A stretch of DNA of 64,000 nt from an uncultured Clostridia bacterium. GTDB lineage: Bacteria > Bacillota > Clostridia > TANB77 > CAG-508. Below are positions 26,028 to 34,298 of this stretch, one piece after another. The stretch is taken from positions 62,001 to 126,000 of the forward strand of contig CAKPRQ010000002.1 in assembly GCA_934182605.1 (NCBI GenBank). Direction: 5' to 3'. Position 1 is the stretch's first letter. Each line of letters begins with the position of its first letter. A model generated the notes under the pieces. That model was not told where the DNA came from. It did no database searches and saw only the letters and a program-made list of their open reading frames with translations. The translations under genes were made by a program, and so were the position numbers.

Positions 26028-27248
26028 TTACTCTTGTGTCAACAATTCTATTGCCTTATCTAATTGTGTGTCCTTATCTCTAGGAATATTAAAACTCTCC
26101 ACATATTCCTCTTCTACTTCTACTACATAATCAGGTTCTATTCCTACCCCTTGTATAGTATTTCTATTTGGTGTAAAGAATTCATCTGTAGTTATTTTTA
26201 ACGCTGCATCATCTATTCTATAAACACTTTGTAATACTCCTTTACCATAACTCGTTGTTCCAACTATTGTTGCTCTTTTATGATCTTTTAATGCTCCTGT
26301 TAATATTTCTGTTGAACTTGCCGAATATTGGTTTTGTAATACTACTATTGGTAAATCTATTTGTTGCTCATTTTGAGTTTTTCTTATATGTTCCCCATTT
26401 GCTTTACTATTTGTTATCAACACTGTAGTATTTTTAGGTAATAATGAATCTAATATTCCAATTGCTCCTTCTATATAACCACCACCATTAAATCTTACAT
26501 CTAATATAATTGAAGTTGCTCCTTGATTTTTTAACATTTGACATTTATCTATAAAGTCTTCTGCAATACCCTCATCAAATGTTACCATATTCATGTAGCC
26601 AATATTGTTTTCCAGCATCTCAATTTCTATAGGTGATGTTCTAACTACTTCTCTAGTTAAATCAAAATTTAGTATTTCTTCTCCTCTTTTTACCTCAATA
26701 GCAATTTTTTCACCTATTTCTCCATGTAATGCTGCTGTTGCTTCATCTAATTGTTCTCCTGTATACTCTACGCCATTTATCTTTTTAATTATGTCACCGG
26801 ATTGAATTCCAGCCTTTTCTGCGACACTTTCTTCTATAGGGGCAACTACAATAATTTCATTAGTATCTGTAGTAACTGTTAAATATACACCAATTCCTTG
26901 ATAATTTCCTATTGAATCTTGTTGATATTCTTCCCATTCAGTAGATGTCATGTACTCTGTATATGGATCTTTTAAACCTTCCACATAACCTTTAACTGCA
27001 TATTCTATTAAATCTTCTTCGTTTATCTCATCAGCATTAATATAAGTCTTATCAATAACACTTCTTACTTTCTGGATAGCCACATCTAAATCTGTATTGT
27101 CACCACTAGGTAACATTAAAAACTTTATATTTCCATTTTTAGAAAATGAATTATATACAAGTATAGTTGTTAATGTAAATGTAATAAAAGCAACAACTAA
27201 TACTAACATTATAATTTTATAAATTTTCTCTTTTCTATTCTCTTCCAT
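26028..27248 (-). CDS. ctpA: Carboxy-terminal processing protease (S41)
   Basis: 406 residues. N-terminal membrane anchor (12-32), PDZ domain at about 100-190 (GIGVYLTVTTDTNEIIVVAP ... IQSGDIIKKINGVEYTG) and S41 catalytic core with the Ser in QYSASSTEIL and the Lys in GTTSYGKGVLQSV. It cuts substrates outside the membrane. Gene order ftsE-ftsX-two M23 peptidases-ctp suggests it regulates cell-wall hydrolysis at division. Two hairpin elements separate it from the M23 gene. Confidence 0.93.
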   Translation of the reverse strand: MEENRKEKIYKIIMLVLVVAFITFTLTTILVYNSFSKNGNIKFLMLPSGDNTDLDVAIQKVRSVIDKTYINADEINEEDLIEYAVKGYVEGLKDPYTEYMTSTEWEEYQQDSIGNYQGIGVYLTVTTDTNEIIVVAPIEESVAEKAGIQSGDIIKKINGVEYTGEQLDEATAALHGEIGEKIAIEVKRGEEILNFDLTREVVRTSPIEIEMLENNIGYMNMVTFDEGIAEDFIDKCQMLKNQGATSIILDVRFNGGGYIEGAIGILDSLLPKNTTVLITNSKANGEHIRKTQNEQQIDLPIVVLQNQYSASSTEILTGALKDHKRATIVGTTSYGKGVLQSVYRIDDAALKITTDEFFTPNRNTIQGVGIEPDYVVEVEEEYVESFNIPRDKDTQLDKAIELLTQE

Positions 27249-27304
27249 TACAAAATCCTTTCACTTTATTATATGTGATTCTAAAAAATTTAGAATATTT
27301 ATAT

Positions 27305-27442
27305 TAATAAATTAAATATATCTTATAAAATACTAGTACTTATATATTAATATTTTGAAATCAAAGACCAGAATTGTTACACCCTAGATATGTTTTTGAT
27401 GAAAAATATTAATATATAAGTATAATAAATTAAATATATCTT
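27305..27442 (+). repeat. 20-bp direct repeats around hairpin copy I
   Basis: The same 20 bases (beginning TAATAAATTAAAT and ending ATATCTT) occur at 27305-27324 and 27423-27442, bracketing copy I; the right copy forms the left edge of hairpin J. Confidence 0.75.
27335..27423 (+). mobile_element. Hairpin MITE copy I (AGTACTT-stem type)
   Basis: Left arm AGTACTTATATATTAATA pairs with the right arm ending TATAAGTA; loop GACCAGAATTGTTACACCC and ATATG agree with the family. The terminal inverted repeats of full copies are absent. Confidence 0.75.
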
Positions 27443-27524
27443 GATATATAGCTATTACAAATCAAGCTCACAATTGCTACCATCTAGCTATGTTTTGATT
27501 ATAACATATATATATATCAAGATA
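27437..27524 (+). mobile_element. Hairpin MITE copy J (TATCTTGATATATAG-stem type)
   Basis: TATCTTGATATATAGC pairs with TATATATCAAGATA; the loop keeps ATCAA, CAATTG and TAGCTATG then TTTTGAT. A fourth stem sequence in the family. It lies 13 bases after copy I, just past the end of the M23 gene. Confidence 0.7.
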
Positions 27525-27540
27525 AACTTTATTACAATAT

Positions 27541-28746
27541 TTATGGTAAATAAGGTATTGGATTTACACATTTACCATTTATTCTAACTTCAAAATGCAA
27601 GTGAGTTCCATTGTAAGGGTTAGATGATGATGGTCTAGGTTGACAATTTCCTGTATTTCCGACTGTTGCTATAACTTGCCCTTGTTGTACTGTTTGCCCT
27701 TCTGATACCAATCTTGAACCTGGTTTTAAGTGTCCGTACAATGTCATTGTTCCGTCATGGTGATTTATTATTATGTATTCTCCATAACTTCTATATGATG
27801 CTACATAATTTCCATTTGCATCATATGCTGGTATTGAACCATACGCTGCTTCAGATGTAACTACAGTTCCGCCTTTTGCCGCTACTACACTTTTGCCTAT
27901 TACGTTTATATTTACGTCGACTCCAGTATGTCCTGGATATGATGGATATGACTTATTATTTATATTACTTGTTGATAATCCAGCAACTGGGAATATATAT
28001 CCATAACTACTTGGCTCTCTTGAAGCTATTACCCCCTCTTTTTTTGCTAATTCTGCTAATTCTTTTTCTATTTGTTTTTTATCTTCTTCAAATTTATCTA
28101 ATTCTTTTTGCAATTCCTTTTCTTGATCGCTTAGATTAACCACATGTTCCTTTTTTACTTGTTGTGCTTCCTGTAATGCTTTTGAATCTTTCTCTATACT
28201 CTCCTTATTAGCTTCTATCTTAGCCTTTGAATTTTCTAGTGCTATTTTGCTATTTTCAATATCCTCTTGTTGCTTTATTAGTGATTCTTGAAAAGCTTTA
28301 TCTGCTTTTGCTAATTCTGTCAAATAATACCAATTTGATAACATATCTGTTATTTTCTTAGATGATAATAATACATCTAAATATGTGGTTTGTCCCGCTT
28401 CGTAAGAAGCTACTAATCTTACTTTATATTTTTCAAAATTTTCATCATACTCTTCTTGCTTTTGTTGAATTTCTTTTTCTTTTTCACTTATCGAAGCTTC
28501 CAATTCATCTATTTCTGCTTGTAAATCTGATATTTGAGATTCTAAATTATATATTTGTTCATTTAATTTACTGATTTCTAACATTGTTTGTGATCTCTCA
28601 TTTTCTACTCCTTCAAGTTTATCTTTTGTTTCATCTATTGTCTTATTTATTTGAGTTAAATCACTATCAGAAACTGCTAATACATTTGTACCACATACAA
28701 TTAAACTAATTAAAACCATACAAAAAGATTTTAATACTACTTTCAT
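27541..28746 (-). CDS. Murein hydrolase activator / M23 peptidase (EnvC-like)
   Basis: 401 residues. Signal peptide 1-24, long coiled coil at about 27-235, then a LytM domain with HTGVDVN (HxxxD), YGHLKPG and THLHFEVR (HxH), so all zinc ligands are present, unlike E. coli EnvC which lacks them. It is expected outside the membrane at the division site, held by FtsEX. It is 11 bases after a second gene of the same plan; the coiled coils of both contain an ATYLDVLL-like hairpin turn (YLDVLLSSKKI). Confidence 0.9.
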   Translation of the reverse strand: MKVVLKSFCMVLISLIVCGTNVLAVSDSDLTQINKTIDETKDKLEGVENERSQTMLEISKLNEQIYNLESQISDLQAEIDELEASISEKEKEIQQKQEEYDENFEKYKVRLVASYEAGQTTYLDVLLSSKKITDMLSNWYYLTELAKADKAFQESLIKQQEDIENSKIALENSKAKIEANKESIEKDSKALQEAQQVKKEHVVNLSDQEKELQKELDKFEEDKKQIEKELAELAKKEGVIASREPSSYGYIFPVAGLSTSNINNKSYPSYPGHTGVDVNINVIGKSVVAAKGGTVVTSEAAYGSIPAYDANGNYVASYRSYGEYIIINHHDGTMTLYGHLKPGSRLVSEGQTVQQGQVIATVGNTGNCQPRPSSSNPYNGTHLHFEVRINGKCVNPIPYLP

Positions 28747-28757
28747 ATTTCCTCCAT

Positions 28758-30053
28758 TTAATTAATAATATTATTCTCTATCTCATCTTGTACTACTTCA
28801 TTTTCATTAACAGTATTTTCGTTACCGTCTTCTTCATTAGTGCTTAGCATTTTATTAGAGGTTATGTATGGTAATGGGTCATACGTTTGTCCATCTATTC
28901 TAACTTCAAAGTGTAGATGTGGACCTGTTGACCAACCCGTTGAACCTACTAACATTATTGGATCGCCTTTCTTTACTTCTTGTCCTTCTTCTACTAATAC
29001 TTTTGAGCCATGAGCATATAATGTAGCTACTCCACCACCATGATCTACCATTATATAATTTCCATAAGATGTACTATAAGTTGCTAATGTTACTATTCCA
29101 TCATTTACAGCTATTACAGGTACTCCTGTTGGTGCACCAATATCAACTCCTGTATGTAATTTATATATATATAATACGGGATGCATTCTCATTCCATAGC
29201 CAGAAGTTATTGTAGAATATCCTGGTACTGGCCAAGCTAATTCACCACCTATGTATTCTTCACTAATATTTTCTAATGAAACTCGTAAAATTTCACTTTC
29301 TAATTCATCAAGATCTTTCTCATAAATTTCTATTCTTTCTTGTAAACCTTTTTCATGTTCTGTTAATCCATTTAAGAAATTTTTTCTTAATACTTTCGTA
29401 TTTTCATAAGTATTTAACAACATTTCGTTTTTCTGTTTTTCTTCTGTTAATTTAGCTACTTCTCTTTCTAGCAAAATTTTCTTTCCTTCTATATCTTGTT
29501 TAGCAATTGTAACTTTTCTCATTAAATCTTGGTCATAAGCTGCTATTTTAGATAAATAATAAAATCTTGATAGAAAGTCTTGTATACTCGTAGACGCTAA
29601 TAACACATCTAAATATACTGTTTCTCCCCCTTCGTACATAGCAACTAATCTTTGTTCTAACAAGCTTTTTTGCCTGTTATACTCTTTTTCAGCTTTCTCT
29701 AGTTCTGTTTTTATAGCGTCTACACTCATTTGCGTTTGAGCTAATTTTACGTTTGAAGAATTTAATTCTTCTTGATATTGTGCTATTTGAGCATTTAGCC
29801 TATCTAATTGTTCGTTAACAACATCTATACTATTCTGCACATCTGTTAATTCTTCATTTGTCTCGTTTATTTTATTTTGTAATTCATTTTTCTGTTCGTG
29901 AAGTGAATTCAATCCTCCACTTTCTATTGAATTTGTTAATTCGTCATTTCCTCCATCCTCTCCAAAAACAGAATATGTAATTATAAAAATAACGGCTATA
30001 AATATTAAAAATATACATGTTATTTTTGACTTTTTCATAATGTCTAACATCAC
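28758..30053 (-). CDS. Murein hydrolase activator / M23 peptidase (EnvC-like), second copy
   Basis: 431 residues. Membrane or signal helix at 10-30, coiled coil at about 45-245 with VYLDVLLASTSIQDFLSRFY, LytM domain with LHTGVDIGAP, LYAHGSK and PHLHFEVR. All zinc-binding residues are present. A 30-residue acidic Asn-rich tail follows. It directly follows ftsX, so it is the best candidate for the FtsEX-controlled peptidoglycan hydrolase. Confidence 0.9.
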   Translation of the reverse strand: MMLDIMKKSKITCIFLIFIAVIFIITYSVFGEDGGNDELTNSIESGGLNSLHEQKNELQNKINETNEELTDVQNSIDVVNEQLDRLNAQIAQYQEELNSSNVKLAQTQMSVDAIKTELEKAEKEYNRQKSLLEQRLVAMYEGGETVYLDVLLASTSIQDFLSRFYYLSKIAAYDQDLMRKVTIAKQDIEGKKILLEREVAKLTEEKQKNEMLLNTYENTKVLRKNFLNGLTEHEKGLQERIEIYEKDLDELESEILRVSLENISEEYIGGELAWPVPGYSTITSGYGMRMHPVLYIYKLHTGVDIGAPTGVPVIAVNDGIVTLATYSTSYGNYIMVDHGGGVATLYAHGSKVLVEEGQEVKKGDPIMLVGSTGWSTGPHLHFEVRIDGQTYDPLPYITSNKMLSTNEEDGNENTVNENEVVQDEIENNIIN

Positions 30054-30083
30054 CTTTCATTATACTTTTATCAAAGCCTTATA

Positions 30084-30977
30084 TTAAACTTCCAAGTATT
30101 TCTTCATTGAAATCATACTTCCTATTACACCCATACCAATTCCTAAAATAGCATATACAATTACAAGTAATGAAAACATATCTGTAAAGTTAACCAATAT
30201 TATACCAAGTTTTTGAATTAACACTGAAGCCATTAATTTCACAGAAATCCAATTGTATAATAAACCTATAGCTAATAACGAAATTCCTGCAGCAACTAAT
30301 CCAATAATTATACCTTCTACTATAAAAGGCCAACGTATAAAAGAATTTGTGGCTCCTACATATTTCATAATAGAAATTTCTTTTCTTCTTGCATGTACTG
30401 TAAGCTTAATTGTATTTGAAATTATAAATAATGATACTACTATTAAAAATACTAATATTATTGCAGAAATTAATCGTATGGCATTTCCTACTCCTAATAA
30501 AGCACTAGTGGTTTCATTTCTATTTTGAATACTACTTACACCTTCCATATTATTAATTTGAGATTGTACTTCTTGACTCTTCGTCAAATCAGAAAAATTC
30601 ACTACAAATGATGGTGGAAATATATCCTCTGCTCCAACTAATAGTTTTTCATTATTGGAAAAGTAATCTTTCATTATATAAACAGCATCTTCACTTGTTA
30701 CAAGTTGTACTGAGTTTACACCATCTAATTTTCTTATCTCGTCACCTATTTTATTAATTTGTTCTTCAGGTGTATCTACATCCATAAATACTTGTATTGC
30801 TTGAGAATGTTCTAATTCTGTTAAAAAACTATCTATATTTTCAATAATAGCTAAAAACACACCAAATATAATCATTGTTGCAATCATTATACTTAAAGCT
30901 GCAAATGTTGACTTTTTATTTTTCATTGTGTTTTTAAAGCCTTCACCTACTAAATAACTAAAAATATTATATTTCAC
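30084..30977 (-). CDS. ftsX: Cell division ABC transporter permease FtsX
   Basis: 297 residues from GTG 30977, chosen because AAGGTGG lies 8 bases before it; an in-frame GTG at 30989 is inside that site. Four membrane helices (one near 25-45, three after 165) with a large outer loop (SQAIQVFMDVDTPEEQINKI) that binds the wall hydrolase or its activator. Starts within the end of ftsE. Confidence 0.93.
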   Translation of the reverse strand: MKYNIFSYLVGEGFKNTMKNKKSTFAALSIMIATMIIFGVFLAIIENIDSFLTELEHSQAIQVFMDVDTPEEQINKIGDEIRKLDGVNSVQLVTSEDAVYIMKDYFSNNEKLLVGAEDIFPPSFVVNFSDLTKSQEVQSQINNMEGVSSIQNRNETTSALLGVGNAIRLISAIILVFLIVVSLFIISNTIKLTVHARRKEISIMKYVGATNSFIRWPFIVEGIIIGLVAAGISLLAIGLLYNWISVKLMASVLIQKLGIILVNFTDMFSLLVIVYAILGIGMGVIGSMISMKKYLEV

Positions 30978-31650
30978 TATCGTAACCACCTTTTTTATCG
31001 CTTATTATTAAGCCGCTTTCTAGCTTTATAACTCTTTTTTTCATATAGTCTACTATATCTTTAGCATGAGTTGCTACTACTACAGTTGTACCTCTTAAGT
31101 TTATATCATTTAAAAGAGACATAATTTCCCAAGCAGTCTCTGGATCCAAGTTACCTGTAGGCTCATCTGCAATTATCATAGAAGGATTGTTTACTAAAGC
31201 TCTTGCCAACGCAACTCTTTGTTGCTCACCGCCTGATAACTCATCAGGATATACTTTAGCTTTATTACTTAAACCTACTAATGATAATAACATAGGGACT
31301 TGTCTTCTAATATGTTTTGGCGTAGCATTTACTATGTACATTGCAAAAGCAACATTATCATATACTGTTTTATCTGGTAATAGCCTAAAGTCTTGGAATA
31401 CTACTCCCATACTTCTTCTTAGATATGGTACCCTACTTGGTTTCAAATGTGTAATATCTTTTCTATTTATTAATATCTTTCCTTCTGTAGCATCTTCTTC
31501 TTTTAATATTAATTTTACTAAAGTAGATTTACCAGAACCAGAAGCGCCTACTAAAAATACAAAATCTCCTTTTTCAATTACGAAATTTGCGTTTTTAACG
31601 CCTACAGTTCCTGTTTTATATACTTTACTTACATTTTTAAACTCAATCAT
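30967..31650 (-). CDS. ftsE: Cell division ATP-binding protein FtsE
   Basis: 227 residues. Walker A GASGSGKSTL (36-45), signature LSGGEQQRVALARAL, Walker B MIIADEPTGNLD and H-loop VATHAKD. ATP hydrolysis by FtsE drives FtsX to switch on septal murein hydrolases; in Firmicutes it also acts at sporulation entry. First gene of the ftsE-ftsX-M23-M23 set. Confidence 0.96.
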   Translation of the reverse strand: MIEFKNVSKVYKTGTVGVKNANFVIEKGDFVFLVGASGSGKSTLVKLILKEEDATEGKILINRKDITHLKPSRVPYLRRSMGVVFQDFRLLPDKTVYDNVAFAMYIVNATPKHIRRQVPMLLSLVGLSNKAKVYPDELSGGEQQRVALARALVNNPSMIIADEPTGNLDPETAWEIMSLLNDINLRGTTVVVATHAKDIVDYMKKRVIKLESGLIISDKKGGYDSEI

Positions 31651-31765
31651 TATAAAAATTCCCTCATTTTAAAAATTATTTTAACACAATTACATCATAT
31701 CAATTTTTTTTCAATTTTGCAATAGTTTTAGACAAAAAAAAAGTGAATTTTTTGTGAATTTTTTA

Positions 31766-31807
31766 CAAAAAAAAGAAAATTTTGTAAAATCACAAAATTT
31801 TCTTTTT
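31766..31807 (-). terminator. Terminator of the DUF1292 gene
   Basis: GAAAATTTTGT / ACAAAATTTTC stem (31775-31785, 31792-31802) with A-run and T-run on its sides, 36 bases past the stop. The other part of this 190-bp gap is AT-rich and empty. Confidence 0.75.
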
Positions 31808-31842
31808 ACATTAAGGATTTTTATGTTGTACTAATCGCAAAC

Positions 31843-32151
31843 TTACTCTTCATCAAAGTTAAATTCATCTTTGAATTTTTCTTTGAATATTTCAAATACT
31901 TTATTTAAAGTATCTTCATCATCAATACTTACATAAGTTTCTTCATCTTCTGAGTCTGTATCTTCAACTTTTAATATGACTACTTCGCCTTCGTCTTCTT
32001 CTCCTTCTTCAACTACTGGTAATAGAACTACATACTCTTCTTGATCTAATTCTATTAAATCTAAAAATTCAAATTGTACCTCCTCACCATTTTCATCATT
32101 TAAAACTATAATGTTATCTAATTCTTCTCCATTTACTTCATTATTATCCAT
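31843..32151 (-). CDS. DUF1292 family acidic protein (YrzB-like)
   Basis: 102 residues, very acidic. The core DNIIVLNDENGEEVQFEFLD then YVVLLPVVEEGEEDEGEVVI and a final DEDTLNKVFEIFKEKFKDEF match DUF1292. In Firmicutes it follows ireB (yrzL) and ruvX (yrrK), as here; its biochemical role is unknown. A hairpin element now splits it from ruvX. Confidence 0.85.
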   Translation of the reverse strand: MDNNEVNGEELDNIIVLNDENGEEVQFEFLDLIELDQEEYVVLLPVVEEGEEDEGEVVILKVEDTDSEDEETYVSIDDEDTLNKVFEIFKEKFKDEFNFDEE

Positions 32152-32281
32152 AATTATCTCCTTTCAATTAATTATTCTTTTTTTGATATATTCTTATTAT
32201 TATCAACTTTAAATATCATATACTATTATTTGAAATTTTGCAATAGTTTTTTTTAATAAAATTCATTTTTTTGTAAGAATC

Positions 32282-32434
32282 GTTACAATTCAGTAGGAAA
32301 CATATAACTTTTACGAAATCGTGATATATAGTTATTTGCTAGTCAAAACCCAGATTGTGTCACCCCCAACTATCTTTTGAGTAAAAATAGCTATATATCA
32401 CGATTTTATAAAGTAGCATCTGATGAGTTATTAC
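32282..32434 (+). mobile_element. Hairpin MITE copy F (ATCGTGAT-stem type)
   Basis: Ends GTTACAATTCAG and GAGTTATTAC; an extension GTAAGAATC at 32273 is possible on the left. Stem AAATCGTGATATATAG with its complement; loop AACCCAGATTGTGTCACCC. Located between ruvX and the DUF1292 gene; the ruvX stop codon TAA lies inside its right end. No clean direct repeat flanks it. Confidence 0.8.
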
Positions 32435-32847
32435 AATCTTTTGACATAAGTTTCCAAAATACATTCTGCTGCAATGGTGTCTACTATATTTTTTCTTGCT
32501 TCTCTTCTATTTATATTTAATAAATTCATTATTCTAGTAGCTTCCACAGTAGTTAATCTTTCGTCAACAGTTTCTATTTTTATTTTATTATATTTACATT
32601 TTAATTTGTTTATAAATTTATTAGTTATTTCTACACGTTCTCCTAAAGTTCCATCCATGTTTATAGGCATTCCTATAACAAAAGTATCTATTTCATAATT
32701 TGCCAAAATCTCATCTAATCTTCTTAAAACAATTTTATCATTTCCATTATGATGTATAGTTTCTAATCCTTGTACTGTAATATTTAATGGATCTGTTATA
32801 GCTATTCCTACTCTACTATCACCATAATCAATACCTAACTTTCGCAT
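32431..32847 (-). CDS. ruvX: Holliday junction resolvase-like RuvX/YqgF
   Basis: 138 residues. MRKLGIDYGDSRVGIAITD with the first catalytic Asp, VIGMPINMDG, and the final DERLTT and DTIAAECILETY blocks. RNase H-like fold; in bacteria it processes 16S rRNA precursor ends and may cut Holliday junctions. Coupled to ireB, three bases apart. Confidence 0.93.
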   Translation of the reverse strand: MRKLGIDYGDSRVGIAITDPLNITVQGLETIHHNGNDKIVLRRLDEILANYEIDTFVIGMPINMDGTLGERVEITNKFINKLKCKYNKIKIETVDERLTTVEATRIMNLLNINRREARKNIVDTIAAECILETYVKRL

Positions 32848-32849
32848 AA

Positions 32850-33104
32850 TTATTTTTCCAATCCAATATAATTTATTACCATATTTTCTAATAGTTCATC
32901 ACGTTCAATTGTTCTAATTTTAGTTCTTGCGTCATTATAACTTGTAATATAAGTTGGATCACCTGACAATATATATCCAACTATTTGATTTATTGGATTA
33001 TATCCCTTTTCTTGTAACGCCTCATATACTTCTTTTAAAATTATTTTAATATTGTCATTTGATTCTTTTTCAACATTAAATCTCATTGTTTTATCATTAT
33101 TCAT
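32850..33104 (-). CDS. ireB: IreB family regulatory phosphoprotein (UPF0297)
   Basis: 84 residues. MNNDKTMRFNVEKESNDNIK start and the EALQEKGYNPINQIVGYILS GDPTYITSYNDAR core are diagnostic. In Enterococcus and Listeria this small dimer is phosphorylated by the PASTA kinase and controls MurA turnover or cephalosporin resistance. First gene of ireB-ruvX-DUF1292. Confidence 0.93.
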   Translation of the reverse strand: MNNDKTMRFNVEKESNDNIKIILKEVYEALQEKGYNPINQIVGYILSGDPTYITSYNDARTKIRTIERDELLENMVINYIGLEK

Positions 33105-33184
33105 AAAACACCTTCCCTTTCTAACTTTTGCCTATATTTACTATTTATATTTTATTAAGTAATTTATAAATTGTACACATATAT

Positions 33185-34285
33185 TTAAATATAATTTATA
33201 TCATTTTCTTTTCCTTGTGCACTGTCTAAATATTCTTCTAATTTTTTATTAAGTTTTTCTAAACCTGTAGCTTTATAATATGTTGCTATTGCAAAATTTA
33301 TAACAGGTCTAACAAATATGTCTTTTTCATTTTTTCTTTCTTTAAATACCAATACATCTTCACTTTCTAAATCGCTTTTTAGACTTTTTATAAATTTTAA
33401 GACTTCATCTTCATGTTCTCCTATAAATGCTATAACAAATTTAGGGCCCATATATCTTACAAATATGTATTCTGGTGCCAACCTATTTCTTACAACATTG
33501 CTTACAGCGGCAACTAAACTATTTCCTGTTTTTCTGTTATATTTTTCGTTTACTTCCTCTAAGTTTACAATTTTAAACATACATATTTGTGAAGATATTG
33601 CTTTATCTAACCTTAATTTTCCTTCACCATATAAATATTCCGCTGAATTTAAACCTGTAAATAAATCTTTTCTTACTAAGCCTTCCATAGTTGTTTGATA
33701 TGCTATTGTCTTTAATACTGTTATTATGTTTTCTTTGACTATATCTATTATACTTAAATCTATATTATCAAATGCATGTTTTTCAGCATTTTCTATAATC
33801 CAATATCCTATATATACATTATCTATATATAATGGAAAGAATATGGCTGATTTTGCTCTACCTACTTCTATTGTTTGATAAGGTAACCTCTCAGAATCGT
33901 TTTCAACTGTCATATACTGAGGTGCCCCTCTCATTATAGATTCTTTAAAAATCTCAAGACTTTGCAAGTTCTTCATTGTATCCCAATGGCGTTCTGCTAC
34001 ATTTGTAGCCTTTATGATATATTCTGCACCATCAAATACAACTATTGTTGAATATTTTATATTAAATTTTTCTCTTAATTTTGTATTTATTTCTTGTAAT
34101 TTTACTTCTGCTGTACTATCACTTCCAACAATATTCATAAAATCTTGCAACACATTTAAACTATTTATTTTTTGATTTGTATTAGATAGCACTTTTACTT
34201 TTTTATTTATACTTAAATTATATACAATTAATCCTATAACTATAATAAACAATACTATAATTACTGCTATTAGCAAAGTCTTCAC
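33185..34285 (-). CDS. Membrane protein with GAF and degenerate GGDEF domains
   Basis: 366 residues. A membrane helix at 3-24 and short coiled region lead to a GAF-like domain at about 45-190 (IKYSTIVVFDGAEYII, AIFFPLYIDNVYIGYWIIEN) and a GGDEF-type domain at about 205-350. The KDLFTGLNS entry motif is kept, but the GGDEF signature reads MGPKF (in FVRYMGPKFVIAF), so cyclic-di-GMP synthesis is unlikely. Probably a sensor or nucleotide-binding regulator. It follows the CpaE-like gene by 13 bases. Confidence 0.7.
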   Translation of the reverse strand: MKTLLIAVIIVLFIIVIGLIVYNLSINKKVKVLSNTNQKINSLNVLQDFMNIVGSDSTAEVKLQEINTKLREKFNIKYSTIVVFDGAEYIIKATNVAERHWDTMKNLQSLEIFKESIMRGAPQYMTVENDSERLPYQTIEVGRAKSAIFFPLYIDNVYIGYWIIENAEKHAFDNIDLSIIDIVKENIITVLKTIAYQTTMEGLVRKDLFTGLNSAEYLYGEGKLRLDKAISSQICMFKIVNLEEVNEKYNRKTGNSLVAAVSNVVRNRLAPEYIFVRYMGPKFVIAFIGEHEDEVLKFIKSLKSDLESEDVLVFKERKNEKDIFVRPVINFAIATYYKATGLEKLNKKLEEYLDSAQGKENDINYI

Positions 34286-34298
34286 CTCTTTCTAAGTC

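Noticed and set aside
32265..32442. 8-bp target duplication around copy F
   Set aside because: Best alignment of flanks (ATTTTTTT and AATCTTTT) is 6 of 8 in T-rich sequence, not better than chance.
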